Assembly (NCBI RefSeq): GCF_030272615.1
Contig: NC_081414.1
Location: 519,569,185-519,633,184, forward strand
Direction of reading: 5' to 3'
DNA from: Cryptomeria japonica
Lineage: Eukaryota; Streptophyta; Pinopsida; Cupressales; Cupressaceae
DNA: 64,000 bases
The notes under the pieces are model-generated. The model saw nothing but the letters and a program-made list of their open reading frames with translations, ran no database searches and was not told the DNA's origin. Shown here piece after piece: positions 1-12,479 of this stretch (position 1 is the first letter of the stretch; each line of letters starts with the position of its first letter). A program made the position numbers and the translations under genes.

Positions 1-2
1 CG

Positions 3-652
3 GTGGACACTCTTACCAGTTTGATACCCGATACCAACCTTCCCAGTACCAATTCCTCTCTTGCACAATTAAAGCTCCTATACATAGTTGTAGAAGACAA
101 GGTGAAAAGCCTAGAAGAGGTTGCATAAGCAAATGCCAAGAAGGAGCATCAAAAGGCTCTGGACACTTCCTTGGTGAAAAAGTTAACAGAGCTCCGGTCT
201 GATCTACAGAAGGCACAAAAAGACATTAGAGATGCAATTGATGAGGGTAAATTATTGCGAAGTAAGATATGTCAACCTCATCTATTATGTGATGATGTGC
301 TTGCTCAGAATTCCAAACTGCAATATGATATGAAGTCACTTATAAGAACCTTCAAGATGCCATATGATTCCTTCTCCACATATGGACAAACCGCTCATCA
401 ATTTCAACTCTAGTTTGCAAGAATAGAGGTAGAGATAAGCAACCAGACACATAATTTGTAGGAAATTCAACTGATCCTACTACCAAGACTGCAAATTCTT
501 CAGAAATGCTATCTAAATCTGGATGCCCTAACGGTCACTCAAGAGATGAGTACCTTGGATGCCATGGAAGAGTAGGTCTATTAGATGCAAACGGAGAATG
601 AGGTTGCTACCTCATTTCTTGAATCATGGTCTTTATCCATGAAGATATTTAT
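3..652 (+). pseudogene. Coiled-coil ORF remnant 3' of copia F pol
   Basis: One plus-strand frame runs from the window edge to a stop at 411-413, with a single internal TAA at 126-128. Beyond that, similar lysine/glutamate-rich stretches continue with more stops. The readable part has heptad-like hydrophobic spacing rich in K, E, L and Q (residues near KKLTELRSDLQKAQKD), so it is probably a coiled coil. It lies directly upstream of a copia PPT and 3' LTR. Elements of the SIRE lineage often carry an extra coiled-coil or envelope-like ORF in this position, and that is my inference for its identity. No enzymatic motif is visible. It could instead be the C-terminal part of a gag in a shortened, non-autonomous copia. 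Confidence 0.45.
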
Positions 653-1000
653 GTAGGACTTGTAATCAATTTTTGACAGGTTTCACTCTTTATTGTCATA
701 AACTCTTTAAATCAGTTTTTAATGCTAATGGAACAGGGGTTTTTCAGCTGTACTTTGTCATTGTTGGCAAAGGGGGAGTAGTTTTTTGTTTTTTAAAATT
801 TTGATGGGGAGTAGTATTCTGAATTTTAATGCATGCTATGTATACTTTCATGTTTATCTCTATAAGGAAGTAGTATACATTGTATTTTCTACAAAAGGGA
901 TAGTGTATATGCTTAGGAGGAGTAATTTTGATTATGGCATAATTTTGTTGTAAAACACTTAGATGTCAAAATTTATTTTCCTAAGTATTGACATCAATGC

Positions 1001-1013
1001 CAAAGGGGGAGAT
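1001..1013 (+). other. Polypurine tract of copia F
   Basis: CAAAGGGGGAGAT sits immediately before an LTR beginning TGTTGGCA. This is the usual plus-strand primer arrangement of SIRE-lineage copia elements. The 350 bases upstream (653-1000) contain no gene. They hold a second PPT-like run, GGCAAAGGGGGAG, near 766-778. Confidence 0.8.
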
Positions 1014-2163
1014 TGTTGGCATTTTGATGATTATGTTGTGATTGCCATTGATGGACACACACTTGCTATGAGATCACTTTGTGAATGTATGAATTATTCT
1101 CAACCAGTAACTGTTCCAAACCGGTATCATGTTGTAGTCTTTAGACTATTCATGTTATGCAGAAAGTGTTTACCGATCTCAAGCAGTATAAAGACCCAAG
1201 TGACATAGAGAGATCAAGCGGTTTAAGGATCTCAAGAGGAGTAGAGCAAAGGAGCCAGAAGCGGCAGTTATCTTTTTCCCAGTCTTCAATTTTTGTCAAC
1301 GGAAATCTGTTTGAACCGGTATTACTTTGAGTTACCAACCAGTAACCAGAAAAGTTGTATAAATCAGTAATACTCTATGAAGTTACCAACCAGTAGATTT
1401 TTGTGATGAGTTACCATCCACCGACACTTTGATGGTGATTTTGTGCCATGTTACAAAATGTGTCTAGATATAATGAACCTAGGAACTTGCAATGTAATCC
1501 TATTGGACCGACATGAAATCAGATTCCTTTTTAGGACATCATGTCTAGGGTTTTGTGTATGTATGTATGAGTGTAGCGGTTAGGTTTTGGTGGTTGGTGA
1601 AGCTCTTGTATGTGTGATCTTAACTGAGAAGATCAAGTCTGTGTACTACAATAGAGTGTGGATATACTGAAGACTAAAGTAATGCTAAAGAGCATTAACT
1701 ATGAGCTACAATGGATCTAATCAAGTAGACTGTGCCATTTGCTAGATCATTCACTTGTTGATTACTCACATCTTTGGCAAGTTAGAAACCCTTAACCAAG
1801 TAGGCCCAGAAAAGCCTCTGTAAATCCTCTAACAAGGTGGTTCAAATCTGTGGATCTGAAATCCTCTCACAAGGTATTCTTTAATCAGACAAATTGGTTA
1901 CTATTCTACAAATAGTTACTTGTGAGTTTCATCTCAACATCATTTTGCCCATTTAGGTTTCCACATTGAATATCTTGTGTTATGGTAATTGTGCTTCTAT
2001 GGGTGAATGCCTTATTTGCTATTTGGTTTGCATGTGTGTTAACCAATTTGTTTGTTAAACTATTTTACCAGTTTACTGCTATACTATTAAAGTGTTTAAC
2101 TACAGTATTTTTTGGTATACTAATTCACCCCCCCCCCCCTCTTAGTATTCATTATTGTGTCCA
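1014..2163 (+). repeat. 3' LTR of copia F
   Basis: The LTR starts TGTTGGCATTTTGATG right after the PPT. It ends near TTGTGTCCA, following a C-rich segment (poly-C at about 2128-2139) and CTCTTAGT. The same end pattern occurs at the LTR end of copia A (42100-42139). About 1.15 kb long. No 5-bp target duplication can be checked, because the 3' flank is replaced by LARD LTR sequence joined within the shared bases GTCCA. Confidence 0.75.
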
Positions 2164-3323
2164 CATAAGACTTGGACGGGATGGAGGTTCGGAATAGGTT
2201 GCCAGGGTAACCTAGTAGATGGGGCCAAAACCTATGGAGACCTGGCATGGTAACCATAGCAAGTTATGTGATGACACTTGTCCCTTATGTTTGCTAGTGT
2301 GTTGTTTATATTGTCTTGATAGGATCATTTTTGTGGAGTTGTCCTATTGTTTATGCCCTTGTGTGAACCTAATATTCAGGTTAGACCATGGGCTGCGAAG
2401 ACTTAAATCGTGGATGCTCCAGTTGGTCTTTGTATCTGCTCCTTATCATGTTTAGTTGGATCCTTTTCCTATTTAGGGATCATTCATGTATATATTGGAC
2501 CGATTTGGTCATATATATTGTTGGTTTATGTAAGCCTTGATGGCAGGATGTAAATGATGTGAATGTTATGTATTCTTCACCCTATATTTTATCAGAGGGG
2601 TATTGCAGTTGAGCAAACTTGGAGATGTAGTCCACTAGGGGTGAACTCCAATATTATCTCTGTGTTATGTGGTTTTTATGTTCTTATGTTTCCTTTTTAA
2701 TTTAGCATGTATGGATGGCATTATGGTTAAAATGTATAATGTGGATTAGATGAAGTTAATCTTAAATGCATGTTTGTAGGTATCTTATTAAATTCAGTAA
2801 TTTGGATCATGAAGAATGTAGATTTGAATAATGAAATGCATTTAGTTGTTGATAATGTAATTAAAGTATGCTCAGAAAGTATTCGTTAGTTTATAATTAA
2901 ATTAAAGTATGTTATGAAATTAGATGCATGACTTATGTTTTAATGATAGTTTGAATGTAACGTATGGTTAAATTGTAATGGATGAACTTAATCATGTTAT
3001 CTATATTTTTAACCTTAGTGGATGAACTCATCATGTTATCTATAATTTTAACTTACCGAAAGAATTTATCCTTGTTTAAATTATTATCTTGTCATTAAGT
3101 TAATCAACTTAATTGGATTAATTAGCGTGAGTTGTGTTAAGAGTTGAATTAATTAATCATGTTGGGAAACCCTTTAGGTGTTATTTAAGTCTTTTGTTGT
3201 GTAATCTAAACTTTGATAACTCATTGTATCATTATGTTGTGTTTAATTTAAAAAAAATATATATATGCACTATATTCTTGTGTTTTAGCTTATCCCTTTG
3301 GGGTTTCTTGGCGGGGCATTACA
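2159..3323 (+). repeat. LARD LTR1 (5'-truncated)
   Basis: Matches the last ~1.17 kb of LTR2 (from about 10231) and LTR3 (from about 15131) almost base for base in many stretches. It ends GGGGCATTACA directly before the PBS. The first ~3.1 kb of the LTR is missing. The truncation point coincides with the end of the copia F LTR. Confidence 0.8.
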
Positions 3324-3325
3324 TT

Positions 3326-3337
3326 TGGTATCAGAAC
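3326..3337 (+). other. Primer binding site of LARD (initiator-Met type)
   Basis: TGGTATCAGAAC begins 3 bases after the LTR terminus. The standard plant initiator-methionine PBS is TGGTATCAGAGC, so 11 of 12 bases agree. This fixes the plus orientation of the element and the 3' end of its LTR. Confidence 0.75.
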
Positions 3338-6300
3338 CCATGTTGCAAACACTGGGATCTCTGGTGTCACTTGTACCCTTAGTTTGTGTGAGGTGTATAG
3401 ACCTTATTTTGAATGCTTGTCCTCCTATTGTATGTGTGTGATTGAGGCATAGGATCTAGAAGATCTTAAGGACTCATGTTCTGTTCTGTTGCATATTCTT
3501 TTAAGCAAACCTTAATTGTGGGTAACGTGTGTGTTCACACCTTGCTTTCACCTTCTTGATGTTGGTGATTTTGAGTGATTATATGTGCTTTGTTTGCTCA
3601 TTGATATCTTGGTCTATGATTACTCTTATTCTCAAAGAGAGTTGTATGTACCTCCCTTATTGATTGTTGTACTCTTTTGACTAATCCATTGAGTTGGTCA
3701 GTGCTTGTCTTGAATTTGAAAGTACGAAATGTGCTTGTATTAAGATTATGATCTAGATTAGTGTTGTTAAGTTGAAAGACTTGTATGGTAGATGTTAATG
3801 CTTATTTTGTAGCGAATTGAATGTTTATCATCCTTCCTCCTCTTTCTCTCTAGAGATTAAATGTTCATTATATGTGTAATTATCACTTATGTGAGTTTTC
3901 TTATTGCAAGAGAAAGGTTGTGACTTCTTTAACCCTTGTGTGAGCCTAATGATTCATCTCTACATTTAGATAATAAGAGGGCTATGGGTTTAAAATATCA
4001 TAATGGTTATTGGGAGTAAAATTGTATGTTTCATAAAAGAATTCTTCATGTGTGTTGTAGGAGTAACATAATCAAATTTCTGTCTTAAGTAATGTGCATT
4101 AATGTGTGAATAGTGGATATGTGAAACTATCTTGTGTGTAAAGGATGTGTAAAAAGGGAACATATTATAGTGGCTAAGAGTGTGTTGATGTGTTCCATGA
4201 AAGGTTTCTCTATGTGTTTCATAATACCGACTCAATTGAGGACCTATTTTAGCAATGCTTCATTGAACTTACTTTTGGATATATATAATTGCCTTATTAT
4301 GATTAGAAAGTGCAAATGAAAAGCTTGTTTGATGTGCATGCATTAGTATGTATTATTTTGTTGATAGTTCCTTGTTTACCTTCTTATCGTATTTTGATTT
4401 TCAATGAAAGGTTGCAGATTATGATATGTTTCTTATTTATCAAGAGTAGTGAGTGTTTGCAAAAGGTCTTGCATTATTGAAAAGATTGTCTGTCTTGATC
4501 TTTGTTGTTTGGAAAAATAGAACATTTTGTTGCAACCATAATATTCAAAAATGTCATGAATAGGCCAATTGGCACTCTTCTAAATGGTAGTGAAATGAAA
4601 ACCATTCAATTAAGATGATAGGCATATATAGAGAAAGTTTAAGCATGTTGCGTGATCTTGTTGATTTTGTGCATATGTAGGAAATGGTTTGACTACCAAA
4701 CTCTCTTTCCCTTCTCTTTGCCTAGATTATAAGATTTTTTTAGAAATGATTCTAAAGAATGCATTGATTTAAATAGAATGTATATAAAGCATATGAAATT
4801 GTATTTTTGCAATTTGGCTTCATATTGAAAGATGGAAGTCATATGCTTTGGAAAGAAAATATGCATGTTTAGTAATGTGATTATGAATGCTAAGTGGTAT
4901 TAGTGAAAGATATAGGAATGACGTTACATCCTTATGTAATTTGGATTGTAAATAATTTTAGAACTTGTATCTAGAATAAATTTTATTCAGTTATTCATGT
5001 GGGAAGCATAATTAAAACCTTCCTTGAGTAGATGATAGTGTACTAAAAAGTACTCCCCATAAATGTGTATAAATAAATGTTGGTGCTTTTGTTGTGTATT
5101 GTAAGAAACTCATGCTTGCTTTAAGTGCCCATGGGATGGTGAAGTAATCAACCATGGAGGATGTGTTTACTTATGAGTATGGTAAATCGTACTATTTATG
5201 TGATGTTGCTTATTTGTTACCCTACTGAGTACCAAACCTTGGGTTGTTGGTAGTTTAGTATGTTAAGGGGTAGTATTAGAAGTCACCATTCCTTGAATAG
5301 TATGGATCGGTGTACAAGTAATGTTAGCACGAAGCGACTTTAACTTCTCCATTTTTAGGAAAAAAATGGCTATATAATGAAACTATATTAAAGGTCTACT
5401 CAATACTTTCCCTTTTGATGAACCAATTTATAAGGTTTATGTGTGCCAGCCTATTCCTCTCTTTTATTTGAGCATTTTGATGGTAGTTCTTGAGCATAGT
5501 GATGGTGTATCTTGGAGGATCTTTTTGCCTTGTCTTCATGAAAGGTAGGTTTTGTCCACATGAGCTACCAATTAGTAGGTGTTGGTAGACATGTGGGTGG
5601 ACCTTAGCTATGTATATCGCTAGCTTATGGCGAGTATCCTGAGGGGTACATTGCTATGCGAGATGTGACCTGCGCGTGCCTTTTTCCGTGAGATACACTA
5701 CCATGAGAGATATGTCCATTGTGTGTCTTTTCCGCTTGGATTATTTCTATGTCGCATGATGACATGATGCAGGGTGATGCCGAGGTGCACACTGCCATGT
5801 CATGAGGATGTGTGACTAGGTCACACCACATGATGAGCTACTACGATAGCTAGATGATTGTTCTCTCCTTCCTCATTGGTGGCTAGATGCTAGTCACATA
5901 GTGATGTTATGTGTAATTATGATATTCTTGTTTATTTCTTGTGGACCAGAAATTTATTCTATTTTGATTTTGAAGGTTTAGCCATGATCTTGTGATCTTT
6001 TGCTTACTTGATTTGGTGTTGCAAAATTTGGATTATTTTCTTGCCTTACTATTGGAATTGATGATTTATTATCTTTATTCATCTATACTTTGGTGGCTAA
6101 ACTGGTTTATCCTTATTGTTTTCATATACTGGTCTTGTGTTGAAATATGAATTCCTCTCCAAGGACGTATGAGGCAGTCTTGGTTGAGTGTGTACGAGGA
6201 AGTAGACCTAGGGAACCTTAAGGATGGGGGTATGTGAGGTTGTGATATACATAGGATCCACTACCTACCTATGTGTGGTGACTATCTCTTGTAGGCTAAC

Positions 6301-7075
6301 CACCTTATGCAACAAGGGATGTTCACAAGGGTCTTGTATGGAAGGTAGCACCGCTATGGTGTGCCCTAGCACCATCAAGCTCTTGAATGAGATGGATATT
6401 TATGATCATATTTTTTGTTCTGAGATCAGGCATACAAATGCTAATCGTTTATGTTATCTTTGATCGAGCATTAGACATACTCACATGTGGCCTTTTGAAT
6501 TGGTCATTCTGGTTATGTGGAAAGTTATTATGTGTAATCATGGAGTAAATTGTGTTATCTTGTCACTATGCTATGGGACATAGTCTTTGGAAAGATTGAT
6601 ATATGCCTGGCAAGTGTAAAAAATTGAGCTATATATGTTGCTCATATTTCTTGAAAGTAAACTTGGTTGTAGAATTGGAAATTTGAAGCTAGTTTTATGT
6701 GATAAAATTTATGAAGAGGATGGATTGGTAAAAGAAATTGACCATGATGGCATGTTTTCTTGTTGTGTTTGGTAGATGAGTATGGTAATTTTTGTTTACC
6801 TCTATTATGCATCAACTTGGTGTGATGAAAGGAAGAAAATTCTTGTTTCTCTTCTATGATTATAGATAGTTCCTAGATTGTTATAAGAAATGTATGGATT
6901 TAGATGTATCTTGCTGATGGATAATGGCTTTCATAGAGGATTTAGCAATAATGTTTCAATTATTTGTGAAAAGAGTTATTTGTGAAATTTGATATTTGTT
7001 AAATGAGTTTCAGGGCTAATGCATGCTGTATGTTTTCGGTCTAGCCTTGTGACTTCCAGGAGTAAGTCGGAACCT

Positions 7076-7085
7076 AGGGGGAGGA
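7076..7085 (+). other. Polypurine tract before LARD LTR2
   Basis: AGGGGGAGGA directly precedes TGTAGTACCCC. The paralogous PPT AAGGGGAGGA is at 12470-12479 before LTR3. Confidence 0.75.
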
Positions 7086-8689
7086 TGTAGTACCCCTGCC
7101 CTAATTAGATTCTAATCTCGATTTGACCCTGGTTAGTTTACCATGTTATAATATTATAGTCAGATGTTATGATTATTGTGCGTACATGTTAATGTTCTTT
7201 TGCATCAATTCTTTTGAAAGTTTATTTGTTCTCCTGATTTGTGTTATTAATCTCCGGCTAACACTTTCATTAAATATATATATGTAAGCATGTGTGACTC
7301 ATGGTTGCATGAGATTTTAGGTACAGTACTGCATAGGTACGAGGTTCGTCTTCACCTAGATTTGCAGGTATGAGTGTACCTCTTTGATCATTAGAGATTG
7401 GATTAGGTGGTTGTAAGACCCTCATTTTACCCTAGTCATGCTCAAGTGAGTGTCGTTAGAAGTCAGTTAATCTCCCTTTGTTTGGGTATGCGGGTCGTGT
7501 ATCTGATTGGCTTTCTTGGGTTGGGTGTTTTGTGTGTGGTAAATCGAGTATTTAATACTAAGTATTTAATTTGATTTAATGTGTTCTTTTATGCTTTAGT
7601 AGTTAAGGGACTAAATTAAATAGGACCCCTTCTTGTATGATTAATCATTAATTAGAATTGCTCAATTCATGTTTGTAGATAGTTCGATTAAATGGTTAGT
7701 TTTAATAATGAATATTTTTTAGTTTATGCTTTTTGAAAGGAAAGATTAAATTTTATTCGAAAATAGAATTACCCTCGGCATTTTGGAAATAGAAAGGTTA
7801 ATTTCAATTAATTGAGAAAATCAATTTTTCTAAAGTAAAAGCAAGTTAGCATATGGAAATAGTTTAAAAAGAATGATTTTTTATTTTATTTTAAAAAAAG
7901 TATTTTAATTCCAAAAATGAGAATTTTGGTCAAACATTCTTCCATTTAACCTAGGTTTGAAAAATATTTTGGGAGGATTATTTTTGGAGAGATATTTTTG
8001 AAAAACATTTTGGGAGGATTATTTTTGGAGAGATATTTTTGGAAAAATATTCTTGGGAGAGAAGGATTTTAGAGAAATTTTGGGCATTTGTGGGAGAAGG
8101 AATTTCTGGAGCTTCCAGGTTGAGCTCTTCAGCAAATCACTTCCAGGATTGCATATGGAGTTAGGATTTTTATTAATCTCTCTGGTTGCTAAAGAAATGT
8201 GTTTATTGTTGAAAAATCTTTCAGATTGGTGAATAGAGTAGAATAGCAATGAGATTTTGAATTTATCCCTCTTGGAATTCATTCCTTTGTTTCAAATTAG
8301 TTTTTGGCTGCTCAGATTGATTTCTAGATTGAATTTGGGTTTGGGTTTTAAATCTATGCATATTAGTTTGTGTTTTGCAAATTAGTTGGATGAATGTGTG
8401 AGGAATGATTCTTTTTGCCCAAATATGATATTTGGTTGAGGAAAATTATATATTTTAGTCTGGTTATCCAACAAATTTTAATATTTTGAATACCTTGGGT
8501 ATTCTAGAAAATTTGTTTCAGATTGTGATTTAAAAAAAAGACTCGGGTTTTCCTTTTTAAAAGTTTATATTCAAAATAAAATAAAATATAAAATGAAATA
8601 TATATTTGGCGGATTTTAGGGTTTGGAGGGTGGAGGAGCCAAGGCTCAACTCGTGCCACGTGCCCCCCCCTCCCATGGCTTGCAACCTT

Positions 8690-8875
8690 GGAGGTTTGTG
8701 ACCAAAGTGTGGTCATAGAGCTCTACAACCACAGTATGGTCGAAGAGGCCTGCGACCCCACTATGGCTGCAGAGATGTGCGACCCCATGGTGGCCATAGA
8801 TACCCATGTCCATAGTGTGGATTGCATGCGTCTACGCCCACGCTGGTGGCTATGGCCTCTATGGCTAAGGCACAA
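8690..8875 (+). repeat. GC-rich minisatellite in LARD LTR
   Basis: About six imperfect units of 27-30 bp built around GCGACCCCACTATGGC and variants lie in an otherwise AT-rich LTR. A shorter version is at about 14080-14205 in LTR3. Plus-strand translation gives repeated CDP-containing peptides, but the frame is not kept between copies. Confidence 0.65.
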
Positions 8876-8979
8876 CCTACACTCCCATGGAGGGAGGTGG
8901 GCCCCACAGTTTGCCTTATTTTTATTTAAAATAAAAAAAATGCATTGTAGTTGATAAAGTTGATCTATTTAAAAAGTTT

Positions 8980-9190
8980 TTAATATATTTTATTAAAAGT
9001 TTTAAATAGTATTTTTTAATTATTATTATTATTGAGTATATATTTTATTAATTGTGGATTAATATATATATATATATATTAATTAATATTTAATTTGTAA
9101 TTTTTTATTAATTATTAATTAATAATATATTTTATTAATGGTGGATTAATATATATATTAATTAGTATTTAATTTGTATTTTTGTTATAT
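8980..9190. repeat. AT-rich tandem duplication in LTR2
   Basis: Two similar AT-rich units of roughly 75 bp (about 9047-9120 and 9130-9185) share GTGGATTAATATATATA and TTAATTTGTA. They include an (AT)n run at 9062-9080. The block lies inside the ~460 bp present in LTR2 but absent from LTR3. Confidence 0.6.
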
Positions 9191-11373
9191 ATGTATGCAA
9201 GGAAGTATCATTTTATTTGGAAAATGATCATCGATTTTCATTTTCTTTTTAAATGTATATTTCCTTTTTTGGAAAGTATATATTTGTGTCGCAAGAGATG
9301 AGATTAAATTATTATTTTCGAACAAGTATAAGAATGTTGTTTTACTTTGAAAAATGAATATCATATTTTTAGCTGATTAATGAATATTTGATTTTATATC
9401 ATTGTGTGTACTGCATATATTATAATTATATTCATGTGATTTTGGTTTGGAAACTCATGATGAAGTATTTAAATTATTGTATGATGCAAAACGAACTTTA
9501 GTGAGTTAGTAAACCATGAGCGACGTGTACCTAGACAAGGTAGACAGATTGCAATCAAACCTAGATCAATTAGAAAACTGGATTGAATGTTGTGTGTAAA
9601 CAATATGGAAGAAGATTGTCTTTCCGATCTATGCCTATGCATGTTTAATTTTTTGTATTCATATTTGCTTAAGAAATAGCAAGTCCTTGATTTTGATTTG
9701 TTGGATATTATCGTATGTTGATTTGGGTACCTTCTTATGTCCTTGATTTTGAGTTTTGACTATTTTCATGTGATGGTGTTGTATCCGGTCATGTCCTTTA
9801 TGTGAGTCTTGATATATTGGTATGGTGTTGACCATAGTTGGTCATGTCTCTAGTCAGAGTACCATTAGTCAATGCACCTCGTATGAAGACTTGTTTAACC
9901 ATGTGGGTATTCCTACCACATTGAACTCTGTAATCTTGTCTTGGTGTATTCTTTGGTTTAGGTGTTCATTTGATTATGATCTAGTGTCATATGGGAAAGT
10001 GGCTTTTGAGTGGGGGTCACGCCCAAAGTGGTTGTTGGGAAAACCCGTTGAAAGTGTGTCTAAATAAGTAATAACCTAATAGCATATTAGAGAGTTTAGT
10101 TATTGAAAACACTAAGCAAGTGAATTGTGCCTCACACATGGGATGAGTTCTAGTACAGACTCGACATGTAGTGAGAAGGCTTGAAATGGCAAACTATCAA
10201 CCTTGTCTTCACGAAAGAATGTGTTGGGTCCACATGAGACTTGGATGGGCTGGAGGTTTGGAATAGGCTACTAGGGTAACCTAGTAGATGGGGTCGGAAC
10301 CTATGGATACCTGCCATGGTAACCATACCAAGTTATGTGATGACACTTGTCCCTTATGTTTGCTAGTGTCTTGTTTGTGTTGTCTTGATAGGAGCACTAT
10401 TGTGGAGTCATCCTATTGTTTATGCCCTTGTGTGAACCTTATATTCATGTTAGACAATGGGTTGCTTATGATGGGTTGCAAAGACTTAGTTTCGCAGATG
10501 CTCCAGTTGGTCTTTGTATCTGCTTCTTATCATGTTCAATTGGATCCTTTTCCTATTCAGGGATCATTCATATATCTATTGGACCCATGTGGTTGTATGT
10601 ATTATTGGTTTATGTACGCCTTGATGGCAGGATGTAAATGGTGTGAACCTTATGCATTCTTCACCCTAATATTTTATCATAGGGGTCTTGTTGTTGAGCA
10701 GACCCAAAGATGTAGTCCACTAGGGGTGAACTCTAATATTATCTTGGTGTTATCTGGTGTTTATTCTCTTATGTTTCCTTTTTAATTTAGCATGTATGGA
10801 TAGCATTATGGTTAAAATGTATAATGTGGATTAGATGAAGTTAATCTTAAATGCATGTTTGTAGTCATCTTAATAAATGCAGTAATTTGGATCATGAAGA
10901 ATGCAGATTTGAATAATGGAATGTATTCAGTCATTTATAATGCAACTAAAGTATGCTTGGAAAGTATTCATTAATTTATAATGAAATTAAAGTATGTTAT
11001 GGAATTAGATGCATGAATTATGTTTTAATGAAAGTTTGAATGTAACGTATGGTTAAATTGTAATGGATCAACTTAATCATGTTATCTATATTTTTAACCT
11101 TAATGGATGAACTCATCATGTTACCTATAATTTTAACTTACCGAAAGAATTTATCCTTGTTTAAAGCATTATCACATTATTAAGTTAATTAGCTTAATTG
11201 GATTAATTAGCATGAGTTGTGTTAAGTGTTGAATAAAGTAATCACATTGGGAAACTCTTTAGGTGTTATTTAAGTCTTTTGTTGTGTAATCTAACTTTGA
11301 TAACTAATTGTATCATTATGTTGTGTTTAATTTATTTTTTTAAAATATTTTCACTCTATTCTTTTGTTTTAGC

Positions 11374-12479
11374 CACCATTCTTGCGATCTTTTGCTTACT
11401 TGATTTGGTGTTGCAAATTCCAGACTATTTTCTTGTCTTACTATTGGAATTGATGATTTATTATCTTTATTCATCTCTACTTTGGTGGCTAAATTGGTTT
11501 ATCCATATTGTTTTCCTATGATGGTCTTGTGTTGAAATGTGAATTCCTCTCCAAGGAAGTATGATACGGTGTTGGTTGAGTGTGTATGAGGAAGTAGACA
11601 TAGGGAACCTTGAGGATGGGGGTATGTGAGGTTGTGATATAGCTAGGATCCACTACCTACCTATGTGTGGTGACTATCTCTTGGAGGCTAACCACCTTAC
11701 GCAACAAGGGATGTTCATGAGGGTCTTGTATGGAAGGTAGCACCACTATGGTGTGCCCTAGCACCATCAAGCTCTTGAGTGAGATGTTGGATATTTATGA
11801 TCATGTTTTTTTTTTTGAGATCAGGCACAGAGATGCTAATCGTGCATGTTATCTTTGACTGAGCATTAGACATACTCACATGTGGCCTTTTGAGTTGGTC
11901 ATTCAAGTTATGTGGATGGTTATTATGTGTAATCATGGAGTAAATTATGTTGTCTTGTCACTATGTTATGGGATATAGTCTTTGGAAAGATTGATATATG
12001 CCTCACAAGTGTAAACAATTGAGTTATATATGTTGCTCTTATTTCTTGAAAGTTAACTTGGTTGTAGAATTAGAAATTTGAAGCTAGTTTTATGTGATAA
12101 AATTTATGAAGAGGATAGATTGGTAAAAGAAATTGATTATGATGACATGTTTTCTTGTCATATTTGGTAGATGAGTATGGTAATTGTTGTTTAACTCTAT
12201 TATGATTTAATTTGGTGTGATGAAAGGAAGAAAATTTTGTTTCTCTACTATGATTATAGATAGTTCCTATAATGTTATAAGAAATGTATGGATTTAGATG
12301 TATCTTGCCGATGGATAATGGCTTTCGTAGAGGATTTAGCAATAATGTTTAAATTATTTATGAAAAGAATCATTTGTGCAATCTGATATTTGTTAAATGA
12401 GTTTCATGGATAATGCATGCTGCATGTTTTCCGTCTAGCCCTGCGACTTCTAGGAGTAAGTCAGAACCTAAGGGGAGGA
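11374..12479 (+). mobile_element. Shortened LARD internal domain
   Basis: Repeats 5977-7085 of the first internal copy, ending with PPT AAGGGGAGGA. The first ~2.65 kb of the interior and the last ~40 bp of LTR2 are deleted between the two parts. The breakpoint lies in TTTAGC, which occurs at both parental positions (5977-5982 and the LTR end). No coding content. Confidence 0.75.

Larger units (their letters stand above)
3324..7085 (+). mobile_element. LARD internal domain, non-coding
   Basis: 3.76 kb between the PBS and the PPT. The longest frames are about 80 codons, with no recognisable domain and scattered stops in all six frames. The region is T/G-rich on the plus strand. Its last 1.1 kb (5977-7085) is repeated at 11368-12479. 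An element of this kind needs proteins from an autonomous partner, and the sequence gives no sign of having encoded them. Confidence 0.75.
7086..11373 (+). repeat. LARD LTR2 (nearly complete)
   Basis: Starts TGTAGTACCCCTGCCC after the PPT and is collinear with LTR3 for its whole length, except that LTR3 lacks about 460 bp corresponding to 8850-9307. By eye the first 160 bp differ from LTR3 at roughly one base in 13. The copy stops at TTTTAGC, about 40 bp before the expected ATTACA terminus, and continues directly into internal-domain sequence. A cysteine-rich frame at 10288-10785 is not supported as a gene: the same segment is interrupted in LTR1 and LTR3. Confidence 0.8.

Noticed and set aside
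171-413. Coiled-coil ORF as a true envelope gene
   Set aside because: No signal peptide or membrane segment is visible; only coiled-coil character and position support a link to the extra ORFs of SIRE-like elements.
10288-10785. 165-codon cysteine-rich frame in LARD LTR2, with shorter counterparts at 2219-2455 and 15191-15490
   Set aside because: The counterparts are cut by stops at different places and amino acid changes are frequent. It looks like a chance frame in a repeated LTR.
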